From positions 1 to 25,367 of the forward strand of contig NMRA01001347.1 in NCBI GenBank assembly GCA_002633005.1: 25,367 nt of DNA, given 5' to 3'. A program made the position numbers and the translations under genes. Each line of letters begins with the position of its first letter. The first letter of the stretch is position 1. Origin of the DNA: Phoronis australis. Taxonomy: Eukaryota > Phoronida > Phoronidae. Positions 18,216 through 25,367 of this stretch are shown one piece after another. The notes under the pieces were generated by a model. It was not told the origin of the DNA and did no database searches. It saw nothing but the letters and a program-made list of their open reading frames with translations.

Positions 18216-18398
18216 CTGGTGGCGAAGATACTGGTAATATGTGGTCCAAGTGGAGTCACTGGTCTGCGTGCTCGGCCACGTGCGGTCTTACTTACCGCTC
18301 GAGGACACGTGTGTGTAATGCTCCTACGGGGTTGGGTGTCGATTGCAATGGATCTGATCTGGACTATGAAGTGTGCACATTACAACGCTGTTCAGCAA
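18216..18398 (+). CDS. TSR exon, divergent, type C
   Basis: A 183-nt exon, phase 1-1, from a pyrimidine-rich ctctctttttaag acceptor to a gcaa/gtaaat donor. The peptide reads AGGEDTGNMWSKWSHWSAC, SATCGLTYRSRTRVC and on to LQRCSA, with six cysteines and a W-SK-W-SH-W ladder. A later AG (18227-18228) would start it 12 nt further on in the same phase; the first is preferred for its tract. The CxxTCxxG motif lacks its final Gly (CSATCGLT), so O-fucosylation is doubtful. It is unlike types A and B in the loops. The long open frame on this strand (17847-18431) is in another frame here and is a shadow. Confidence 0.82.
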
Positions 18399-19409
18399 GT
18401 AAATGACGAGTACATATTTCGAGTTCTATAGTAGCAATGTTCACTTTATTTCTTCGGCAGGTTGTCATGCTACTTAACCCTGTCAAAATGCAATTAGTGT
18501 TAATCGGTCAATCTTGTTTCTTACTGAACTGAAATGATATCTAGATTAAGAACAACTGGGTCGTTGTTTCTTCAGCTTTTTTATTAATTAGCAGCAAACA
18601 CTGGATTTACCAAACCTAGTTTTGACAGGTGAATAGTGTAATCGTTTACAACGTTTTAACAATATGTTTAATAGATTCCGGTGGAAAAGTGACCGAAATA
18701 GAACCGCAATCTGTAACCTTCATTTTATATTTGTACATGTAACAGGAATAGGTGGATTTCCCAGAATTCTGACTAGTAAGTGCTTGAGATGGTGGAAGGA
18801 TCTATAGCATTGCAAGAGATCAATATTCATGATGGAGTGGAGAATCTCTTAAAAACTTGCGTTACCGATATGGTTTTACGATTTTCATAATAGAATGTGT
18901 TCTACATCTACATGTATTACTACCCGAACCCCAATTAAAAAACGCGATTCTCTGGGCAAAAAATCTATCTGTATAGTGTTGTTCTGAAATCAGGGTTTTG
19001 TCCATTTTGCTATCGGAGACAATGCCGACCACGTTCCGCATATAAATAATTTTGTTTTAAAGTGCATCAGACTGTCTCAAACTGTACGTAAACTTTAATC
19101 AAACCTGAGGGAAGTTCTTGAGACGAGACTCAAAACCCGGGCTGTACAAGGTTCCTCCCCATTTCGAAGTTTATCTACTGAAGTATTCATTTAAAACCAT
19201 TCTTGATATTTTCTTTATTTTACTTTTTTTCGCCATCTCCAGTTCTAAGGAATAATAGCTAACTCAATGAGCAGTCTCTCAGTAAGTGATTTGCTATATT
19301 TACCAATGTCATTGAGAGACAATGGCCTGAGCCTATTTTCCCGAATGAACAGTGTCATGTTTGTTCAGTCATAAGGATACATAATCCCCAATATTTAATT
19401 GATTTCCAG
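18399..19409 (+). other. Intron (1.0 kb)
   Basis: AT-rich; nothing recognised. Ends gatttccag. Confidence 0.5.
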
Positions 19410-19589
19410 CGAAAGATGTGAAGACTCAAAATGTAGACTGGTCAGTGTGGTCTGAATGGACTAGCTGCAGCGTCACGTGCGGTAATGGGATAAAATGGCG
19501 GAGGCGGATATGTCCTAGAAATGACGGCCAGCCGTGTCGGGGACATAGCAACGAAACTCAAGACTGCTCGAACAGGGAGTGTGTTATAG
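19410..19589 (+). CDS. TSR exon, divergent, type D
   Basis: A 180-nt exon, phase 1-1, gatttccag to G/gtttgt. After a ten-residue lead (AKDVKTQNVD) comes WSVWSEWTSCSVTCGNG, then WRRRIC, a short PRNDGQPC loop, CRGHSNETQDC and NREC. Six cysteines, a three-Trp ladder and a perfect CxxTCxxG motif. The loop between the third and fourth cysteines is short and lacks the NPxPxxGG of the other types. Sequons: NET. Confidence 0.9.
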
Positions 19590-22224
19590 GTTTGTATCAG
19601 CCATGACCAATTTTCCAGTCAAAGAAGATGTGCCGGATTCAAAGTTCTCTCGGAATCCTAAACGATAAGAAGTACTTTGATCCCGGTAATGTTAACTGGC
19701 CCTTCCCGGTTGCTGTAATATTTTCATCGCCTGTCTTCACAATTATTCCAACACGGTCGCCCTTGGAGATACACCTGTACCACCTTACATCACAATCTTT
19801 TAATGTAGGTATGCACTCTACTTTACACGTGTGTGGCTGAGTTAAGAAAATATGTTAAAGGCTCGTTGTTTCTTCTTTGTTATCGATTGAAACCAGAACA
19901 TTGGCCCTTTTTCCGGTTTTTGGTTTGTGGAATATGTGCCACTAAATCGCTGGAAATGTACATGTGGGCGTGAATTCGCTGCTTCCATTGGTTTGTTTTA
20001 ATATGCTTTGAATATCCACCTTCCACATGCGATTGTGATGTAACTTATCCACCTCATAAATATCGATAAACTCAGCAAAGCCATTACCAAAAGCATAGAA
20101 CTGCAGAACTGGAATGCCAAGTTCGATTTCTCGCGGCTGAGGTTGCGTCGCGCATGCGTGGGAGTTTGTTTCGGTGTTGCTTCTTGCTATGGCTTTATAG
20201 GGCTTAGGGTTGAATATTTGTTTAGTGCAAAAGAATTAAATTTAGATGTGTTGTAATCGAACTCTTCTTCCTGAAAAAATCTTCTATATATTTTTAATAT
20301 TTTGCTGTCTAAAGGCCCCAAACATTGTCAAACAAAGGATCATCTGCTTGCGATTTTGCGATTCGGGAAGCCGCGGGTCTAAGACAAAGCGCAAGGATCA
20401 CCAAAACGAGCAAAAACGTCCAGCTTAGTGGTAGACATGACGCCAAAAGGCGTAGAATGGGAATTTGTGGTAACGTAGTTCACAGACCAAGTCGGTTTTT
20501 CATTTTTAGATGAACGGGAAAATAGGGCTATCTTGCCTGGTACAATGTATATATTACAATAGTATACCATGATATGTCAACACGAGTAGTTTTTGAAAGT
20601 TACGTAAACACATCTGTTACTAGGGCCTAAACGTTTTATTTAAAATGGCACAAAACCACTCAGACCCCAAGTGCCACTTCTTTTCCCCAAATTCTGTAAA
20701 ATGGTTTTAACAACCAAAAATGCCCGATTAAAAAACTCTAACTTGAATGGTTGTCAAAGTGGCTCTAACACTGAAGCTGAAAAGGTGTCACAACCCCAGA
20801 CACAGTGTTTCCGGTATCCACAGACTGGTACATGTAAAGAATGACCAGGGTAATTGTCGGATATCTTGACTAATTTTTCCTGGAAAGCACTGGTCGCCTG
20901 GAAACGTGCCTCAAGAGTCCCACTTGATAATTCCACTGTGAACTGGAATGACGAAATTTGCTTTTGTATTGAAGAATTTTTCTGTGTATGAAGCCTGGTC
21001 TGCTAGGGGATCTCGGTCAACCTATGTAGAGATTTACCAGGAGATTCTGTGCAGCGGAAGGCACTGAGGAACACAGTTGATACGAGTGCTTGTGACTAGA
21101 TTTGAGAAGTTTAAAAGAGTGAAATACATGTAGCTTCCTATTCCTATAGAAAGTAATATATCCGGTCCCACGTGATCAGCCGTTAATTGAGAATATGAAA
21201 GCATCCTGTCAGAAGCTTTATCAGATTTTCGTCCTCTACGGAGGACATGTGGAGGAAATGAAGATGATAAAGACAGCTTTCAGTATAAATTTCATCAGTA
21301 CAAGACAAGTATTGTATTGTTGCTTATGTTTTTCCACGACTTCTTAGTAGACCCAAAATATACAGCATATAAGTTAATAAAAACGACGAGGGATTTAAAC
21401 CAGCTTGACATGTTTCGGGGTTTATTAAGACACCATCAACAGAAGAAAAAACAGTGGCCACCTTTCTAGGCCCAACAACAAGTAATGATACACAGACACA
21501 GTCAATTACATGGAAGTAACAATAGACTAGCCTAATAACGACAACCTTTGGTGAGCCAGTTGGATATTGAGACTAGGCCTGCACCAATCCAGCTTGACTT
21601 TGAAACAGTTGCAGTGAGTTCAAAATGTTGCTTCATTCACATTGGGTTCCAGTCTTTGTTTAATAGCAAGACTATCAACTTTTTCTTTGGCAAAATCACT
21701 ATAAACCTTTGATATCTAAATTTTGGAACTGATCTCAATGCTAATGAACTGGTTCAAATATGACACTCTCCATGTTAACCATTCAAACTACAGGTGACCA
21801 CGTTTACTCTTAATCCCATACCATAACTCGTCAGTCTACATGTACATGAACAATTAGTTGGACCACTTTTAAGTAAAAAATGATATTTACTCTAATGATA
21901 CTAGAATGTGGATTAACGCTTATCACCCAGACAATGTANCTTGTGGTTAGTGAAATACCCGGTATTGCTTTACTTGTGGTTAGTGAAATACCCGGCATCG
22001 CTTCCTTATTAGTAAATTATCTGCTTTCGCTTTACTTGTTGTCTGTGAAATATTCGGTATCTCGTAACTTGTAAGTTTGTCAAAAGTACTTGCTCTTTGG
22101 TAACATGTAATAACATGCCTGTTTCTGTAAGTGCAAGTACGGATAACCATTCTCTTCCACCTGTTTGTGTTTACGTTTATGCTTTAGAATGGAAGAATTT
22201 TGAAAATAAAAAGCCTTTCTGTAG
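19590..22224 (+). other. Long intron (2.6 kb)
   Basis: No TSR or other domain was recognised on either strand. It contains the first minisatellite array near its 3' end, an N at 21939, and a GCGCATGCG word (20151-20159) that resembles an NRF1 site without an attached gene. The small frames at 20246-20513 and 20754-20936 look like chance. Confidence 0.5.
21941..22075 (+). repeat. 33-bp minisatellite, array 1 (about 4 units)
   Basis: Units read roughly ttacttgtggttagtgaaatacccggtattgct in shorter form: first two copies are almost identical, later ones diverge and one is altered by indels. The period is a multiple of three, so the array stays open over 64 codons (VVSEIPGIALL-like repeats); this is not evidence of coding. 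Confidence 0.75.
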
Positions 22225-22395
22225 ATGGTGCCTGGTCTGCTTGGGGCTCTTGGTCGTCCTGTGCACAAACTTGCGGTAACAGCACCCATGAACGAAGCAG
22301 ACGATGCAACAATCCTAGTCCAGCTCATGGTGGATCGTCTTGTAAAGGACGAACAAAAGATTACAAAGTATGCACTTACTCTGCTTGTCCCCGAG
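22225..22395 (+). CDS. TSR exon, divergent, type E copy 1
   Basis: A 171-nt exon, phase 1-1, ctttctgtag to CGA-G/gtaatc. The peptide starts DGAWSAWGSWSSCAQTC and ends SACPRG; middle ERSRRCNNPSPAHGGSSC. Six cysteines and W-SA-W-GS-W. The O-fucose motif is CAQTCGNS, with Ser in place of the closing Gly. It is paired with the exon at 24057, with which it shares the run cgaagcagacgatgc. The first coding base pair set (AT) assumes Gly/Asp at the junction. Confidence 0.9.
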
Positions 22396-23160
22396 GTAAT
22401 CGCGCTTTGTGTCACTTATATTTTTTAAATGAGCATGCGCGGTAGCCAATATTAGTCAATTCAGTTTGCTTGATAAGTCACACTTATTAAATCCCATATC
22501 ATGTACTGCAGATACGCCAGGGTTGAGAACGTGGGCATTTAGTAGTTGGCGAGACAGGGCTCGCTTGCAGACATCTGCGGCCACCTTGAAATAGATGACT
22601 TCATTTGTTGTATATTGACGAAGAAGTTGTAAACCTATCATAGCTTTTTCACATACTTGTCTCAAGAGTGCTTCGCATTAGTATACACACGATACTTCAA
22701 AAATACGTCGCGAAGAGCAAATGAATTGTTGTCTTTTTGTTTGTATTCACCCGCGAACATGAACATATCGGGCCAGGATGAACTAAGATCCGTTGACACA
22801 GTGGATTCATACTGTTCTGGTTCGTGGACAAGGCAACAGTTGGTCACATGATATCTAGGAGGACTTTTTAATCATAGTATCAAAGCCTTGATTGTTCATT
22901 GTTTACCACACTTTTCGGTTTAGAAAAGTAGAAAACTGCCGTCCGCGCATGTGAAATTAAACAGATAACGTAAAATGGGCAGAAGATCAGAGAATGACAT
23001 CATTGTGTATCTTAAAAGAAGATAATGACACAAACATCATCTTCAAAAGTTCAACTTATAATGAATCGAATACCGTACCACTGGTGACCTCGATGACTGG
23101 CTTAGTGCCCATGCTCCTTGTGAAATGCCGATAGCGTAGCAAGTTATGAAGTCATCGATA

Positions 23161-23385
23161 GTATCCGGCATCGCTTTACTTGTTGTTAGTGAAATATCTG
23201 GTATCGTTCTACTTGTTTTTAGTGAAATAGCCGGTATCACTTTATTCGTTGTTAATAAAATATCCGATATTGCTTTACTTGTTTTTGATGAAATGTCCCG
23301 TAGCGCGTTATTATTGTTAGTGAAATATACACTGTACGGTATCGCTCTACTGGTTGTTAGTAAAATACTAGGTGTAGTTTTACAA
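23161..23385 (+). repeat. 33-bp minisatellite, array 2 (about 7 units)
   Basis: Units like 'ttacttgttgttagtgaa' plus 'atatccggtatcgc' repeat with 33-bp spacing, with substitutions and a small insertion near 23325. Same unit as the array at 21941, 1.1 kb away on the other side of the TSR exon. Confidence 0.8.
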
Positions 23386-23589
23386 GTCCAGTCTTTTAAA
23401 GCTGTTATAACTCCGTGTTGAGCCAGAAAAATGATTTTCTTTGATTAAAATCAATTTCGGTATTTAATATGGGCTATACTCGGATAAAAGATAATTTTTG
23501 GGCTTGGAAAGAGCTCACAATTCGTCATTGCTTAAGGACATGCTTGACGTACAAAACGTTCCTACGTGACAAGCCTACTCATTGAGTAG

Positions 23590-23832
23590 GGTCTGTTTCA
23601 TAAAAAGTAAGTCAAAACTTAAGTCATAAATTCGGGGTACCTAGCAAATTGTCCAAAATAGCTAACTTTTACGTTAACAAAACCAAAAAAGTATCAGAGA
23701 ACTAGTTACCTTGAGAAAATTTTTGTAATTTCTACGCTGTAGTGTACTAATAATTATCACTAAAATTAAATTCAGTTAATATTTGAAGTTAGTGCGGAAG
23801 ACCAAATTCTGGAGTTAAGTTTGAAACAGACC
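23590..23832 (+). mobile_element. Small MITE-like element, 243 bp
   Basis: GGTCTGTTTCA at 23590-23600 is matched by its exact reverse complement at 23822-23832, and the inverted match continues imperfectly inside (aacttaagt near 23618 against agttaagtt near 23815). The interior is AT-rich and noncoding. No clear target duplication could be chosen, so the family is open. Confidence 0.6.
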
Positions 23833-24056
23833 ACTCAACCAATTGTGTTCTGTCAGCTCTTTCCAACCTCGAAAATCATCTCTTACCTGAGGAAAGAATA
23901 ACTTAATTTACAACCACTTTTATCACCGAAGGCAATCTGTATCAAAAGTTAATTGTTTTTGCCAATAAATAAAAAAATGAATGTTTGAGTGGTTGCCTCT
24001 CCATGTTTCTATGAATGCTTTTACGTTTCAATAAAACTATTCTCAAAATGCTTTAG

Positions 24057-24230
24057 TTGATGGTAACTGGTCTGATTGGGGATCTTGGTCGACGTGTGCA
24101 CTGACTTGCGGTTCTAGCACCCAGGAACGAAGCAGACGATGCGACAATCCTAGTCCAGCTAATGGCGGGTCGAATTGCGACGGACGAAAAATTGACTACA
24201 AAGTTTGCGATAACCTTCCGTGTTTTCAGG
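24057..24230 (+). CDS. TSR exon, divergent, type E copy 2
   Basis: A 174-nt exon, phase 1-1, tgctttag to CAG-G/gtaact. The peptide starts VDGNWSDWGSWSTCALTC, then GSSTQERSRRCDNPSPANGG, and ends LPCFQG. Six cysteines and a W-SD-W-GS-W ladder. As in its partner at 22225, the closing Gly of the O-fucose motif is Ser (CALTCGSS). It has gained one codon relative to that copy near the C-terminus. No stop follows in frame before the donor, so the gene goes on past the window. Confidence 0.93.
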
Positions 24231-25311
24231 GTAACTCCTTTTCGTCTCTTATGTTATTTACGTTTAGGGTGTGAAGTACTTAACAAGTGGCGCGGAAATG
24301 CTTCTAGGAGTGATGGAATACCTGGTTTGAAGGCGGAAATTTAATCACTAGCTAGAGGAGCTGATCCGTTAACAACCGCGTACACCGTGTCTTAAAAGGA
24401 TACTTAGCCCTGTTTTGACAATTTTAACGGGTCTTCGTTCTGTCACCTGCTAATGCATCATTGGCGTCAATCTTCCAAGTTAAAGACAGGAATCAACTGA
24501 AAATCATGCTCCATATGGGCATTATGGACCTTGGTGGGTGGTCTTTCCTCACATTTATCGTGTAATTCGCTAAACGTATAGGTCATCCTTGCCCGTTTAG
24601 CTGACTTTGAAAGAAGTTTTTAAATTTTCCTGTAACCTTTGAAGGTTGTCGAGGATTACACAGCATTGTTTTCTTTCATAGAACTGAACAGAAAAGTCGG
24701 TTTTAGTATCTATTTATACATGTATGCCAAAACCGGTGTTGGTACCCATTAAAGAAACTCAATGACTTCATTTCTCATGTATTTTTGACAACTTTGTCAG
24801 TTTCCTTCAATTTTTCCAAAAATATCAGAACACCCTTAGTTTGAAATACGTCGCGTACAGCAAATGAATTTCGATGTTTTTTGCTTTAACCTGCAAACCA
24901 ACCCCATCCCTAATTACAGGATGGCAAAATTTAAGATAAGACCAACTTCGTGATTAACACCAATGACCACTAAGTAATATGTACCTTCTCGAAAGAAAAG
25001 TGATATCTGGGTTTGGAAAGAAGTAACGATTCGCAATTGCTTGAAAACATGCTCGCCGGATAAAATGTTACGCCGTGGCGTCGCCAACTTGTAGAAGTCA
25101 GAAATTTCGTATATTTCTTTATCTCACCTCAGCAAAAGACAGGGGCACAGAAAATTCATCCATTATAATTGACACAGCTAGTTTTCGTAAATTATTTCTG
25201 AACTGTGAAAGGCTAACAATATAGTCATATACGGTAATTACGTTCATTCAGCTGCAGTGGTAGAGAAAGTCAATGTTTCTGACTTTTTCTCTAGTGTTTA
25301 TAAACGTTTTA
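24231..25311 (+). other. Intron or flank to the window end
   Basis: No further exon was found. Part matches the intron after exon 22225. The open frame at 24162-24344 starts inside the TSR exon in another frame and is a shadow. Confidence 0.5.
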
Positions 25312-25367
25312 CAGTGGCGGATCTAGGATATCACAAGGGGGTGCCCAACTTTTTGCCAGGCTGTAAG
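25312..25367 (+). mobile_element. Possible tip of a hAT-type transposon (cut by window)
   Basis: CAGTGGCGGATCTAGG at 25312-25327 has the CAGnGGCGG form of many hAT-type terminal inverted repeats, followed by the short G run often found in such ends. The body and the other end lie outside the window. If real, an 8-bp target duplication would be acgtttta (25304-25311). Confidence 0.5.

Larger units (their letters stand above)
22396..24056 (+). other. Intron (1.66 kb)
   Basis: Carries the second minisatellite array and an inverted-repeat element, listed separately. A minus-strand open frame at 22456-22665 (beginning MRQVCEKAMIGLQLLRQYTT) has protein-like composition but no recognised family. 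Parts near 22690-22760 and 23500-23570 recur after the next exon. Confidence 0.5.
22225..25070 (+). repeat. Older tandem duplication with type E exons
   Basis: Exon 22225-22395 pairs with 24057-24230. Intron pieces pair too: 'atacgtcgcg..agcaaatgaatt' near 22706 and 24846, and 'ttggaaagag..' near 23510 with 'ttggaaagaag' near 25013. Offsets vary (about 1830, 2140 and 1500), because the first copy gained the minisatellite and the inverted-repeat element and both copies have other indels. Confidence 0.65.

Noticed and set aside
17847-18431. 194-residue open frame as a single gene
   Set aside because: It mixes GT-rich repeat, a possible decayed TSR and the wrong frame of the real exon at 18216; the true TSR is in another frame with proper splice sites.
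21941-23385. Repeat protein encoded by the 33-bp units
   Set aside because: Openness follows from a period divisible by three; no splice sites, start or domain link it to a gene.

Overview
The window reads as one piece of an invertebrate animal nuclear genome. It holds a long run of small exons on the + strand, separated by AT-rich introns with conventional GT..AG ends. Nearly every exon encodes one thrombospondin type-1 repeat (TSR). All intact exons are phase 1-1: each begins with the last two bases of a Gly/Val/Asp/Ala codon and ends on the first base of the next, so any of them can be gained, lost or skipped without a frameshift. Neither an initiator exon, a stop, nor a non-TSR domain is seen, so the gene extends past both window edges. 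It should encode a secreted or membrane-anchored multi-TSR extracellular protein of the hemicentin / SCO-spondin / coadhesin kind. Two isolated N's (4015 and 21939) suggest a draft assembly. The organism cannot be named; two dense TSR exon families, tRNA-type SINEs and short DNA transposons suit a marine invertebrate.

Layout. 1-2160: two copies of a ~1.15 kb unit with one 'type A' TSR exon each. 2745-3791: a broken THAP zinc-finger gene or transposon relic inside an intron, with a promoter-like stretch in front. 4199-7880: a dead type B exon, then older, wider-spaced type A, B and A exons. 7707-13832: the core array, in which an A exon plus a B exon repeats about every 835-868 bp. Every A exon there is intact. 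Every B exon has at least one lesion, and one of them can be rescued by a shifted splice donor. Two DNA transposons sit side by side in one intron of the array (9687-11358), each flanked by TA; related introns show the empty site. 14540-18110: mixed live and dead TSR exons plus a tRNA-derived SINE. 18216-24230: four divergent TSR exons in large introns; the last two come from another duplication. 21941-23385 holds two arrays of a 33-bp minisatellite, followed by a small inverted-repeat element. The window ends in what looks like the tip of a hAT-type transposon.

How it works together: exon symmetry plus tandem duplication lengthens the TSR run. Type A TSRs have a W-x-x-W pair, a CxxTCxxG O-fucose motif and six cysteines; type B have W-x-x-W-x-x-W and another cysteine frame. 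The A/B doublet appears to be the amplified unit, and B exons are then lost while A exons are kept. No bacterial-type operon, CRISPR array, rRNA or intact tRNA gene was seen.
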